Shown here: positions 17,895 through 26,389 of the stretch, in pieces | Layout: the number at the start of each line of letters is the position of its first letter | Position numbering within the stretch: position 1 is the first letter of the stretch | DNA from: Gemmata massiliana | GTDB lineage: Bacteria > Planctomycetota > Planctomycetia > Gemmatales > Gemmataceae | Assembly: GCA_000531095.1 (NCBI GenBank) | Contig: HG799464.1 | Coordinates: 433,472 to 497,471, forward strand | DNA: 64,000 bases | Direction of reading: 5' to 3' | Position numbers and translations under genes: made by a program | Notes under the pieces: generated by a model | Told to the model about the DNA's origin: nothing | Seen by the model: the letters and a program-made list of their open reading frames with translations, nothing else | The model's database searches: none

Positions 17895-18329
17895 TCAAGC
17901 AGATTCGATCTTCGGCCGCGACCGCTTGCGCTCGTTGTCGAACACCAGGCGATTGAACCGCGGTTTCGGTCCGAAGTTGAGCAGCATTCCTACTTCGGCG
18001 GGCGAGGCTTTCAGGTAGTTCAGTAACTGCGAATTATGAGCGGGGTCTAACTCGTCCGCGGCCTTCAATTCGAGGATCACGGCACGTTCCACAAAGATAT
18101 CGGCGAAGAAATCTCCGACGAGGTGACCGCGAAAAAAGACGGGCAGATAGACTTGGGTTTCGGCCCTCAACCCCGCATCGACGAGTGCATGCAGCATCGC
18201 TTTGTGGTACACGCTCTCCAGAAACCCGAACCCCAGCTCGTTGTACACCTCGAAGAACACGCCGATGATTTTCTCAGTGATCTCGCCGCGTCGGAGGTCA
18301 CCGCGCGGGGCAGAGTCGGTCGCGTTCAT
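17895..18329 (-). CDS. GxxExxY protein
   Basis: 144 residues. The family name motif is visible as GFGFLESVY (about residues 33-41). The rest fits a small PD-(D/E)XK-like fold: LRAETQVYLPVFFRGHLVGDFFADIFVE followed by AVILELKA, where D...ExK could be the metal-binding triad. The NYLKASPAEVGMLLNFG segment near residue 105 is highly typical. The family has been suggested to be a nuclease or nucleic-acid-binding protein, but no function is proven. The gene is enclosed by short repeats on both sides, which suggests it moves or is copied together with them. Confidence 0.88.
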   Translation of the reverse strand: MNATDSAPRGDLRRGEITEKIIGVFFEVYNELGFGFLESVYHKAMLHALVDAGLRAETQVYLPVFFRGHLVGDFFADIFVERAVILELKAADELDPAHNSQLLNYLKASPAEVGMLLNFGPKPRFNRLVFDNERKRSRPKIESA

Positions 18330-18352
18330 GTGGCTGATCCGGGTGAATCTGT

Positions 18353-18384
18353 TCTGATCCGTGTTTTTCCGTGCTCATCCGTGG
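18353..18384. repeat. ATCCGTG-type flanking repeat, first 3'-side copy
   Basis: CTGATCCGTGTTTTTCCGTG followed by CTCATCCGTGG. Inverted relative to the copy at 17864-17892. Confidence 0.6.
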
Positions 18385-18408
18385 CGTTCGCACTCTCGAT
18401 TTCTCTTC

Positions 18409-18441
18409 TCTGATCCGTGTTTTCTGCGTTCATCCGTGGCT
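18409..18441. repeat. ATCCGTG-type flanking repeat, second 3'-side copy
   Basis: TCTGATCCGTGTTTTCTGCG followed by TTCATCCGTGGC. Its end touches the stop codon of the next gene, so the repeat forms part of that gene's 3' end. Confidence 0.6.
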
Positions 18442-19327
18442 ATTTCTTCTCTTCCTTCTTCTCCCCGTAGTGTTCGTAGACCTCCTTGGCGATCTTCCCG
18501 ATTAGCACTTGGGCCGCGTTATCGGCTACCCAGCGCTTGTCGTCGTTTCCGTCGGTCAGCACGCACAGCGCGACGGGGCCGGACTTCAGGTACACGATGC
18601 CGGCGTCGGTTTTGGAAGCGTTCACGGAGCCGGTCTTGTGGGCAACGACCGTGCCCGCCGGCAAATAGCGGGTCATCTTCTCTTTGTCGTCGCACGCCTT
18701 CAGGTGGCCGAGCATCTCCTTACAGGCTTCCGGCGACGCGACTTTGCCCGCTTCGATCAGTTCGAGGAGTTGCACCATTTCCTTTGCCGTGGTGCTGCCG
18801 AGGCCGTACTTGTCGGTGCGCGCCTTATCGATGCTCGTGGTACTCCCCTTGAACACCTTGGCGTGAACCTTGGTGTTCTTGAGCCCGAGCGTCTCCATGC
18901 GCGTGTTGGTCGACGGGATGCCGATCTGGTCGAGCACCATGTTGGTCGCGGTGTTATCGGAGTACACGATCATCAGCCGCACCGCGTCCTTGAGCGGGAA
19001 CGTGGCTCCGTCGCTGAAGTGCGACGTGAGGATACCGCTCCCGCCCACCTTGTCGTCTTTCGTGAGAGTCAGTTTCGTATCGAGCTTCACCTTCTCCTCG
19101 TGCGCCTGCCAGTACGTTTCCACCATCACGGGCAGTTTGATGAGGCTCGCGGTGGGCATCACTTCGTCCGCGTTGAGGTAGTATTCTTCACCGGTCTTCA
19201 GATGCTTCACCGCGACTGCGACTTTGCCCTTGTGGTCCTTCGCGAGCGGTGCGATGCGGCTTTCGAGATCGGCGGCGGATGCGGGTGCGGCAAAAAGCAT
19301 GGTGGCAGCGAGTGTAACCAGACGCAT
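18440..19327 (-). CDS. Class A beta-lactamase-like serine hydrolase
   Basis: 295 residues with a signal peptide (MRLVTLAATMLFAAPASA, 1-18), so periplasmic or secreted. The serine-enzyme motifs are present: SxxK in PTASLIKLPVM (about 62), SDN in VYSDNTATN (about 122), KTG in VVAHKTGSV (about 232). The omega-loop Glu-x-x-Leu-Asn that supplies the deacylating glutamate of true class A beta-lactamases is not found between SDN and KTG; that stretch reads KVFKGSTTSIDKARTDKYGLG. It may therefore be a DD-peptidase-like or other serine hydrolase rather than a resistance enzyme. The ATG at 19327 is preferred because the longer frame would bury the signal peptide. Confidence 0.8.
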   Translation of the reverse strand: MRLVTLAATMLFAAPASAADLESRIAPLAKDHKGKVAVAVKHLKTGEEYYLNADEVMPTASLIKLPVMVETYWQAHEEKVKLDTKLTLTKDDKVGGSGILTSHFSDGATFPLKDAVRLMIVYSDNTATNMVLDQIGIPSTNTRMETLGLKNTKVHAKVFKGSTTSIDKARTDKYGLGSTTAKEMVQLLELIEAGKVASPEACKEMLGHLKACDDKEKMTRYLPAGTVVAHKTGSVNASKTDAGIVYLKSGPVALCVLTDGNDDKRWVADNAAQVLIGKIAKEVYEHYGEKKEEKK

Positions 19328-19425
19328 GGAAGCTCCAAAAATGCAACGAGCCGCGACCGCAAAAGAGCGGTCACGGCCCACGAAATCCTACCGCGACGGA
19401 GCGATCGCGGCTCGTCAAAATCGGC

Positions 19426-20172
19426 TCACGCGGCGCTGGCGGCGTTAGCAAACGTGGTGAACAGTCGCTTCATCCCGGGCTGCGTTTCGGTCAGCTCCTC
19501 CGGGTGCCACTGCACCGCGACGAGGTACTGATCGTCCCGACCCTCAACGCCTTCGATAATGCCGTCCGGCGCGAACGCGGTCGCCGCCAGTCGCGGTGCG
19601 AGGTCTTTGATCGCCTGGTGGTGCATGCTGTTCACTGGCACCACACCGTCGCCCAGGATGTGTCCCAGGCGCGAACCGGCCTTCACCGTGATGTCGTGCG
19701 CGAGATACTTGCGGCTCGGTTGCTCGGGCGTGGGGAAGAAGTCGTGTTTGAGTGCAGCGGGTACCTGCGCGCTCACGTCCTGGTACAGCGTCCCACCGCA
19801 GGTGACGTTCAGAATCTGAATACCGCGGCACACCGCGAGTACGGGAAGTTGCCGATTCAGTGCGTGCTGAAGGAGCGCGATCTCAACTGCGTCGCGGTCC
19901 GGATCGATGGTACCGCACAGTTCCGTTTTGGGTTCACCGTAACGTGTGGGATCGACGTCAACCCCGCCCGTAATGAACACACCATCGAGCCGGTCGAAGA
20001 TTTCCTGGAGCGTGCCTGGGTCGTGGGGGATGAGTGGGATCACCCACGGCACCGCCCCGACCTTGCGCAGTTCTTCGATGTAGCTTCGCCCCATCAACCA
20101 ACACGGCTGCCGCTCACCCGGCTTACCGGGGAGTGTTTGCGTGGCGATTCCGATTACCGGTCGACGGGACAT
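19426..20172 (-). CDS. Class I glutamine amidotransferase, peptidase C26 (PuuD-like)
   Basis: 248 residues. The family hydrolyses gamma-glutamyl-gamma-aminobutyrate or related gamma-glutamyl compounds. RPVIGIATQT opens the fold; GVFITGGVDVDPTRYGE (about 72) is the conserved substrate loop; the nucleophile Cys is in LPVLAVCRGIQILNV (about 117); the catalytic His-x-Glu is in LVAVQWHPEEL (about 224). The start is placed at the ATG at 20172 (MSRRPVIG), eight codons inside the longest frame. No putrescine pathway genes are adjacent, so the substrate is uncertain. Confidence 0.87.
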   Translation of the reverse strand: MSRRPVIGIATQTLPGKPGERQPCWLMGRSYIEELRKVGAVPWVIPLIPHDPGTLQEIFDRLDGVFITGGVDVDPTRYGEPKTELCGTIDPDRDAVEIALLQHALNRQLPVLAVCRGIQILNVTCGGTLYQDVSAQVPAALKHDFFPTPEQPSRKYLAHDITVKAGSRLGHILGDGVVPVNSMHHQAIKDLAPRLAATAFAPDGIIEGVEGRDDQYLVAVQWHPEELTETQPGMKRLFTTFANAASAA

Positions 20173-20479
20173 AACGAGGCTCTCCAACACAAGCAAGCGC
20201 GCGGGGCTGCGCGAGAGGAGAGGAATGAGTACATGATATCAGATGGGTAAAGAGCCTGTCCAGAATATGAATGCCCGTAATGGAGTATAGGCCTGAAATT
20301 TGGGTAATTAGACACTGTCCCGGTAAGAGTCCGGAAACCCGCATTCACTACGATTGCACCGCATGTGCCGGTGGTAGGGGCGAACTTCGTTCTACACGAA
20401 ATATTCATCCGGAAACGGCTAAAGATCGCCGATATTCCCCGGACCCAACTGCCCAACGCGACACACGAGCGAGACGATC
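20173..20479. other. Intergenic region between amidotransferase and porin genes
   Basis: About 307 bases between two divergently oriented genes, noticeably more AT-rich than the flanks (for example GAGTATAGGCCTGAAATTTG near 20283). It should hold both promoters. I see no small gene, RNA or clear repeat in it. Confidence 0.5.
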
Positions 20480-22086
20480 ATGCGATTGCCCGTCCCCCTC
20501 TTCCGACTGCGCTACGGAACCCGTGCGGTTCTCTGCGCGCTCTTGGGAACGGCAACGGCAACGGCCCAAGATTTTCCTCCGAGCACACCAAGTGTCGGGA
20601 TACCGACCCCGGGAGCAACCGTCCTGCCCCTCCGCCCAGCGGACGGTCCCGCGCTGCCCGTATCCCCCACGCCACCCGCACTCGGAACGAGCGTCGCCCC
20701 CCAACGGGTACTCCTCCCCCAACAGTAGGGGGCGCTGCGCCCGCGGGTGATCCGATGCAGACACTCGACGCCCTGCGTGCGCCGCCACCAGCCCCGGCAA
20801 GTGCTCCGCCTTCTAGTAACACCCCGCTCAGCGATTTCTGGCGGAACGGGCTGCGGTTCGAGTCCGCGGACAAAGCGTTCTCCATCGCCGTCGGCGGGCG
20901 CGTCCAGTTCGACGCGGTGAGTTACCTCACGACAACGGGGATGCGGCGCAACGTCCCGGGGAACAACCCGCTCGAAGACGGCGTATCGTTCCGTCGGTTC
21001 CGCTTCGACGTGGGCGGTACGATCTACAAGAACATCGAGTTCTACGCACAGATCGACTTCGTCAACGGGTTCGTGACGTCCGTCGCGGACAACCGGCAGT
21101 CCAACGTGCCCGCCCCGACCGACTTGTGGGTGACGTACAAGGATCTGCCGTGGGTCGGCAACATCCGCGTCGGTAACCAGAAACAACTGTACTCGTTCGA
21201 GCACCTCACGAGCAGCCGCTTCCTGACCTTCCTGGAACGGTCACTCGGGTTCGATGCGTTCGCCGAAGGGTTCAACAACGGCTTCTCGCCCGGTATCACG
21301 GTGTTCGACACCTTCGCAGAGAAGCGCGGTACCTGGGGCGTGGGCGTGTTCAAGAACACTCGCAGCGCGTTCGCGTACAACGTCGGGCGGAACGAAACGG
21401 AAGTGAACGGGCGCGTCACGTACCTGCCGATTTACGAGGACGACGGGAAGCTCCTCGTACACGTCGGCCTCGGTGCAGCGGCGCGCGATCTCGACCAGGA
21501 CCAAGCCCGGTTCCGCGCCCGCCTGGACGCCCGCAACAGCCCCAGTGCGTTCTCCCCGCTCGTGGCCGATACGGGGTTGTTCTTCGGGAACCACCAGCAG
21601 ATCCTCGTCCCCGAACTGGTGGCCGTAATGGGGTCGTGGTCGTTCCAGAGCGAATACTATGCGAGCTGGGTCGGTCACGCCCAGGCGGTCGGCGCGAACA
21701 ATCAGCGGTTGGCCGATCAGGGGACGGTCTTCATGCAGTCGGCTTACGGCGAAGTGGCTTACTTCCTGACCGGCGAGCACCGCGAGTACAACCGCGAAAC
21801 CGGCACGTTCACCCGCGTCACCCCGCGCACTCCAGTTACTTGGACGCGGGCCGGGTTCACCGGGTGCGGCGCGTGGCAGGTCGCCGCACGATACACGTAC
21901 CTGGACCTGAACGACAAGGTGGTTCGCGGGGGCCAGATCCACGACATGACGCTGGGGCTGAACTGGTTCCTCAACCCGAACATGAAGATCCAGTCCAACT
22001 ATTTCCTGACGGCGCGGAACGCCGTCGGCGGCGCGGGCGACGGCCTGATCCACGGGTTCGCGGTGCGCACCGCGATCGACTTCTGA
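20480..22086 (+). CDS. Phosphate-selective-type porin (porin O/P), one-base frameshift
   Basis: Outer-membrane beta-barrel of about 535 residues. The signal peptide is at 1-30 (LCALLGTATATAQ). A proline-rich linker follows, then the barrel from about residue 115 (ESADKAFSIAVGGRVQFDAV, FRRFRFDVGGTIYKNIEFYAQIDF, WVGNIRVGNQKQLYSFEHLT), ending with the usual aromatic C terminus (IDF). The frame breaks in the C-run at 20697-20702: one more C gives GTSVAPPTGTPPPTVGGAA and one continuous frame. This is most simply a homopolymer undercall. A strong hairpin terminator follows. It could serve phosphate or anion uptake, but the family also includes less specific porins. Confidence 0.82.
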
Positions 22087-22107
22087 TCCCACCTCGAATT
22101 ACTTGCA

Positions 22108-22154
22108 GCGCCGTGCGGGGAGGGACATACTGCCCCTCCCCGCACGGCGCTTTT
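22108..22154. terminator. Strong bidirectional hairpin terminator
   Basis: A perfect 17-bp stem (22108-22124 with 22134-22150), 9-nt loop, followed by TTTT. It sits between the converging porin and ATP-grasp genes. Confidence 0.85.
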
Positions 22155-22160
22155 ACGTTT

Positions 22161-23360
22161 CTAAATCGAGACTTTATCCGAAGCTGGTAGAACCGCGTGG
22201 AAGTCGCGTGTGATGCGATCCATGTATTGCGTGAGCAGTTCCTCGACGCGCTGAGGGATGTCGGCCGCGACGACGAACCCGATGTGGTTCTTCGACGTCA
22301 TCCGGTACACGATCTCCGGGTCGGTGAAGCCGGACGTGTCCGGCCACTCCTGGCGCGCGAGTGAGATTACTACCCCACCGAATCGCTGCTTCAACGGCGG
22401 GACCGCATACGATTGCGTCCCGCGACACGTCTCCAGCTTCGCCCACTCGGACCAGAGGTTTACGCCGGTCGCGTGCTCGACCATTTCCGCCGTGTTCGCC
22501 CCCCCAACACGAGCACTTGTCTCGATGAAGTAATACTGCCCGTCCGCGTGGGCCTTCATGAACTCGGTGTGAGACGCGCCCCACCCTAGCCCGAAGCCCT
22601 CTAATACTTGCGCATTGGCGCGTTTCAACTCGTCCACTTCCGGGCGGTCGCGCGGCACCGTGCGCGTCGCGTACACGCCGCCACCCTGGTATACATCGAG
22701 CAACGGGCGCCAGTATGCATTGACCTCCGCGAAAACCACGCGCCCGTCCGCACAGAGCGAATCGACGTGGAACAGGTCGCCGGGCACCATTTGCTCGATC
22801 AGACAGAACGATTGGTCGTCGCCCAGTTCATCAATGCGCTTCCAGACCTCGTCGGCAGTTTTCAGTTTGCGGATTCCGGCAGCGGACGCTTCGGAGCGCG
22901 GTTTGATGAGCCACGGCCCCGGTACGCTGGCGAGGAACGCCCGAACATCGTCGTGATTAAAGATCGGACAGAAGTCTGGAATGCGAACGCCGATCTCGCG
23001 GGCCTTGGTGCGCATCGCGAGCTTGTCGCGGAAGAAACGCGCGACCGATTCGCCGTGCCCGGTGTCCGTCATCCGGAAGTGCTCGCGCAGGTGTGCGCCC
23101 ACTTCCACATCGAAATCGTCCAGGGCTACGATGCGATCGATCTTGCGCGCCCGGTTGAGGTACGCGACCGCGTTGATGAGCGCGCGCCGATCGTGGAAGT
23201 TGCCGACCGCGAACACTTCGTCACAGGCGTGTCGCGCCCACGGCTCTTTGAGAGCGGACTCAACCGTGAGCAGGTAAACCGTACACCCTTCGGCCTTGAG
23301 GCGCTCCAGGAACCGGTTGCCCTTGAAGTACGACGCGAGTGCGAGGACGGTGATTGACAT
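22161..23360 (-). CDS. ATP-grasp family ligase of unknown substrate
   Basis: 399 residues. ATP-grasp enzymes join a carboxylate to an amine or thiol through an acyl-phosphate. The N-terminal preATP-grasp domain starts MSITVLALASYFKGNRFLER. The ATP-binding region includes DKLAMRTKAREIGVRIPDF (about 128), the lysine strand GPWLIKPRSEASAAGI (about 170), and the metal-binding ETSARVGGANTAEMVE (about 285). It resembles carbamoyl-phosphate synthase-like or biotin-carboxylase-like stand-alone members. ATG at 23360 is chosen over an upstream in-frame ATG since the beta-strand starts there. No pathway partner is adjacent. Confidence 0.8.
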   Translation of the reverse strand: MSITVLALASYFKGNRFLERLKAEGCTVYLLTVESALKEPWARHACDEVFAVGNFHDRRALINAVAYLNRARKIDRIVALDDFDVEVGAHLREHFRMTDTGHGESVARFFRDKLAMRTKAREIGVRIPDFCPIFNHDDVRAFLASVPGPWLIKPRSEASAAGIRKLKTADEVWKRIDELGDDQSFCLIEQMVPGDLFHVDSLCADGRVVFAEVNAYWRPLLDVYQGGGVYATRTVPRDRPEVDELKRANAQVLEGFGLGWGASHTEFMKAHADGQYYFIETSARVGGANTAEMVEHATGVNLWSEWAKLETCRGTQSYAVPPLKQRFGGVVISLARQEWPDTSGFTDPEIVYRMTSKNHIGFVVAADIPQRVEELLTQYMDRITRDFHAVLPASDKVSI

Positions 23361-23415
23361 GACACCCAGAATACGGCTCCTCGCGCGGCCTGTCACCCAG
23401 AAGAACGAGTGACCG

Positions 23416-23444
23416 CCGGCGCGCGGAACCGGTCCGCGCGCCGG
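23416..23444. terminator. GC-rich hairpin after the carboxymuconolactone decarboxylase gene
   Basis: Perfect 12-bp stem (23416-23427 with 23433-23444), 5-nt loop, directly downstream of the minus-strand gene ending at 23452. No T-run follows on that strand, so termination is likely but not certain. Confidence 0.5.
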
Positions 23445-23451
23445 GGCGTTC

Positions 23452-24834
23452 TTACTTCTCCAACTGGAGCCCGGCGGACTCGGTGATGCGGTCGAAGGAC
23501 GCGCGAGTGGTCACGTAGCTGATGAGCTGCACCACGTCGCGCGGGCCGACCAGCTTCACCGCCGCGGCCACGTCATCGTCCGTCAGCACGACCGGCGACG
23601 CGGCCAGTTTCTTCGCGAGCATGAACTGCGCGCGTTCGGCCGCGGTGTAGTCCTTCCACTCGCCGTCGAGCTTGTAAACCTGGTCTTCTGACTGGCCGAG
23701 CGCGATCAAGCGCTTCTTCGCCTGCCCGGTCGCGTACCACGCGCGGTCCTGGCGCGCGATGATCCAGGACACCTGGGCCTTGAGGAGCGGCTTCAGGTCG
23801 CCCTTCTCGTCCGCGTTCACCTGGCTCGCGACCCGGGCCTTACCCTGGACCGGGAACGTCGCGAGCAGCCGGACCCATTGCGGCACGTCGCCCTTCGGGA
23901 AGTCGTCCGGCACGATTGCACGGGCCTTGTCCTGGTCCACCAGCGGGAGCCGGGGCTTGCGGGCACGGGCCTTTTCGAGTTCCTTCTCCACCACGTCGCG
24001 CGGTTCCAGTTCGGGCCGGCGACAAATCGTCTGGCGCGTGGGTTCGCCGGTCTTCGCGTCGATCGCGAGTGGCGCGACCTTCGTGACGAGGGTCTTGTTC
24101 TTCTCCGCGGTCGGGGTGAGGTAGGTGTGCTTCGCGGTCGGGTCGGCCGGTTCCTTGCCGCCGAAGCCGCCACCGCCCTGCGATTGCGGTACGCCCGCGC
24201 CCTCTTTCCACCGGTTGATGGCGTTGTTGCCCGCCATCGAGAGGATCATTTCCAGGATCTCCGCGTCCTTGTAGTGCTTCCGCAGTCCCTCAATGTCCGC
24301 GTCGTTGAGCCGGTTCGGTTCGTAAGTGAACTTCCGGGCGAACGTGAACGCGGCTTGTTGGGCTTCGGTGAAACTCTTCCAGTCGCCGTCGAGGGCCGCG
24401 ATCTCGTCCTCTTTTTGCCCGGCGCGGAGCAACTTGCTCTCCTGGTGCCCCTGGCAGTATTGGCAGTTGTTGGTGCGGCACACGATCCAGAACAGTTGCA
24501 CCTTGAAGGTGTTGTCCAGCGTGGCCTCGGTACCCGCGGGGCCGAAGCTGAAGCCGCTGCCACCGCGTCCGTCGCCGCTGTTGGGCATGTAGTGGTAGCG
24601 GAGCCGGCCCTCGTAGCCCTGACCGCGGTCGCCGAGCTTCTTCTTGTCTTCCTCGGTCAGTTCCGGGAGCGGGATGCGCGGCTTGCGGAGCTTCATGTCT
24701 TCGAGGTACTGCTTCATCTCCGGGCGCGTGAGCGGGATGGGCAGCGGCGCGTCCGTCGGCTTGGGATCGGCCGCGAACACGGAGTCGAACGGGACGAAGA
24801 TCAGTCCCGTTAAAAGTGCGAGCGCGAAACGCAT
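23452..24834 (-). CDS. Secreted two-domain carboxymuconolactone decarboxylase-like protein (cassette B)
   Basis: 460 residues with a signal peptide (MRFALALLTGLIFVPFDSVFA). Two AhpD/CMD-like helical domains are present. The first (about 105-210) keeps the redox pair: NNCQYCQGHQ, a CxxC followed by His as in AhpD. The second (about 330-445) aligns in pattern (WIIARQDRAWYATGQAKKRL) but both cysteines are gone, so it is probably structural. A Gly-rich linker (QSQGGGGFGG) lies between. It has a paralogue at 26390-27673 with the same two-domain layout. It follows a lipoprotein gene and a DUF1559 gene in the same order as that paralogue. Role unknown; peroxidase or thiol chemistry in the periplasm is an inference. 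Confidence 0.8.
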   Translation of the reverse strand: MRFALALLTGLIFVPFDSVFAADPKPTDAPLPIPLTRPEMKQYLEDMKLRKPRIPLPELTEEDKKKLGDRGQGYEGRLRYHYMPNSGDGRGGSGFSFGPAGTEATLDNTFKVQLFWIVCRTNNCQYCQGHQESKLLRAGQKEDEIAALDGDWKSFTEAQQAAFTFARKFTYEPNRLNDADIEGLRKHYKDAEILEMILSMAGNNAINRWKEGAGVPQSQGGGGFGGKEPADPTAKHTYLTPTAEKNKTLVTKVAPLAIDAKTGEPTRQTICRRPELEPRDVVEKELEKARARKPRLPLVDQDKARAIVPDDFPKGDVPQWVRLLATFPVQGKARVASQVNADEKGDLKPLLKAQVSWIIARQDRAWYATGQAKKRLIALGQSEDQVYKLDGEWKDYTAAERAQFMLAKKLAASPVVLTDDDVAAAVKLVGPRDVVQLISYVTTRASFDRITESAGLQLEK

Positions 24835-24885
24835 TGTCGGTTCCTCGGGGTAAAAGAGAGGGAGGAGGTCGTCAATGATCCGGGG

Positions 24886-25257
24886 CTATTCGTTGCGAAC
24901 CACAACAGTCGCCGACCCGATGCCGACGGTGTAATTCACCTTCTTTTCCTGGGTCCGGCCGTCGCTGCGGGTCAGAGAGAGTTTCACGGTCAGGACCAGA
25001 TCCACACCGGCCCGACCGTCCTCGTCGGCGATCTCGTAACTGGTCAACTTGCTCCCGGCGCTCCAGTCCGGATCGCGAGCGGTAACGGACGGGGAGCCGT
25101 TCTTCAGTTCTTCGACGGTGCCGCCCTGTTTCCAGGTGTCCAGCACCCGTTTCATTACCTCGCGCCCCTTCGCGGAATCGGTTTGGGGCGGGAGCGACGA
25201 ATCACATCCCATTGCGGCGATGCAAACGATCGCCGGGACCAGCAGGATCGAGCGCAT
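24886..25257 (-). CDS. Small lipoprotein of unknown function (cassette B)
   Basis: 123 residues. The lipobox IAAMGC gives a mature N-terminal cysteine at about residue 18, so the protein should be lipid-anchored. The body shows WKQGGTVEELKNGSPSVTARDPDWSAGSKLTSYEI and a beta-rich end (VDLVLTVKLSLTR, KKVNYTVGIG). The paralogue at 27670-28056 has the same pattern (DGWAAGKTFQELTAASPPVQFLDDD, GTKLLSYKI, PPKKVAYAVV). Both sit between a DUF1559 gene and a CMD gene. Confidence 0.8.
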   Translation of the reverse strand: MRSILLVPAIVCIAAMGCDSSLPPQTDSAKGREVMKRVLDTWKQGGTVEELKNGSPSVTARDPDWSAGSKLTSYEIADEDGRAGVDLVLTVKLSLTRSDGRTQEKKVNYTVGIGSATVVVRNE

Positions 25258-25318
25258 GGGAACTCGTAGTTGAGAGTGACGGCCCGCGCCCTGAAACTCG
25301 GGGCGCGGGAGAAGTGTG

Positions 25319-26284
25319 TTAGTAGTTGCTGATCACTTCGCCCAAACCGCGGCTGCCCAGCGCCCGCCAAGTGACGAGGCTGATGTTGCTGCTGACCGAA
25401 CGGACCGAACCGTCGCACAGAAGAACGTTCACGCCGTTGGTGTGCGCGCTACCGGCCAGCGTCGCGACGCGCCCGCTCGGTTTCTTGCAGGACCGCTTGT
25501 TCGGCAGGTTCGTGTGGTAGTACGAAGAGTCCGAGTGCGAGCCCTGGAGCCACTCCTGACCGATGTCGGAGTTCGCCTGCCGCGAGAGGTCGGTGATGTC
25601 CAGCGAGTCGCAACTGGTGTTCCACCAGTCCGGGTTGTTCGGGTAGTCGTTCAGGAGGAACGTGTCGGACCGCTCCGACACCGTCGCGTTGCTCCAGTCG
25701 CCCTTCAGTTTCTCGCTCATCGCCGCAGTGTTCGACGTCCCGTCGGTGATGTCCGTGAGCTTCACAGTGCTGTTGTCCCAGAACGGGCCGTCAGCCGGCT
25801 GCATCCCGTAGTTGGACTTGCTCGGATCGGTGTCCGGGATGCCGCTGTACAGGATGTTGTAGCCCTGGTTGAACCGGTAGTTGGTACCGGCCGACCCTGC
25901 CGGCACCGCGCTCTGCGGGTCGGACGGGCACAACAGGATCTTAATTTCGGCCACGCGAGCCGCGTTGTTCGCGGCATTGCTGGCCTTAACGCTGAAGTTA
26001 ATCAGGTTGTAAACGTTCTGCTGTTCGATGTACGGGAGCAAGTAGGCCATCCCCGAGAACCCGTTCGAGTCCTTGCCCGGGGGCAGCGCACCACGAGCGT
26101 CGTGGTGGCTGTGCAGGGCCAGTCCGAGTTGCTTGAGGTTGTTCTGGCACTTCATGCGCGCGGCAGCCTCGCGCACCTTCTGGACCGCGGGGAGCAGCAA
26201 ACCAATTAAAATCGCAATAATCGCAATAACGACGAGGAGTTCGATCAGAGTGAACCCTGATTTACGAGAGATTGAGCGATTCAT
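25319..26284 (-). CDS. DUF1559 pseudopilin-like protein (cassette B)
   Basis: 321 residues. The N terminus is a type IV prepilin-like signal: basic leader MNRSISRKSG, then [18 protein letters not shown] (about 11-28), with Glu at position 5 of the mature form. The DUF1559 body follows ([21 protein letters not shown]), and near the C terminus is the H-x9-D-G signature (HTNGVNVLLCDGSVRSV). DUF1559 proteins are expanded in planctomycetes and are often linked to pilus-like or surface fibres; exact function is unproven. ATG at 26284 was chosen because the leader must begin just before the hydrophobic helix. Confidence 0.9.
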   Translation of the reverse strand: MNRSISRKSGFTLIELLVVIAIIAILIGLLLPAVQKVREAAARMKCQNNLKQLGLALHSHHDARGALPPGKDSNGFSGMAYLLPYIEQQNVYNLINFSVKASNAANNAARVAEIKILLCPSDPQSAVPAGSAGTNYRFNQGYNILYSGIPDTDPSKSNYGMQPADGPFWDNSTVKLTDITDGTSNTAAMSEKLKGDWSNATVSERSDTFLLNDYPNNPDWWNTSCDSLDITDLSRQANSDIGQEWLQGSHSDSSYYHTNLPNKRSCKKPSGRVATLAGSAHTNGVNVLLCDGSVRSVSSNISLVTWRALGSRGLGEVISNY

Positions 26285-26389
26285 GTTCCGTTCCCGAATG
26301 AGTTTATGATCGATATGAGACCCATAACCTGAAGTCCCGGTGCGCGGATCATCCGCACACCGGTCAAGAATCACACCAGCAAGAACGAC

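Noticed and set aside
17864-18441. A small CRISPR array
   Set aside because: The repeats are too few, in different orientations and separated by a gene; there are no regular spacers and no cas genes.
18440-19327. An antibiotic resistance gene
   Set aside because: The deacylating glutamate motif is not visible, there is no mobile context, and such serine hydrolases are common chromosomal genes.
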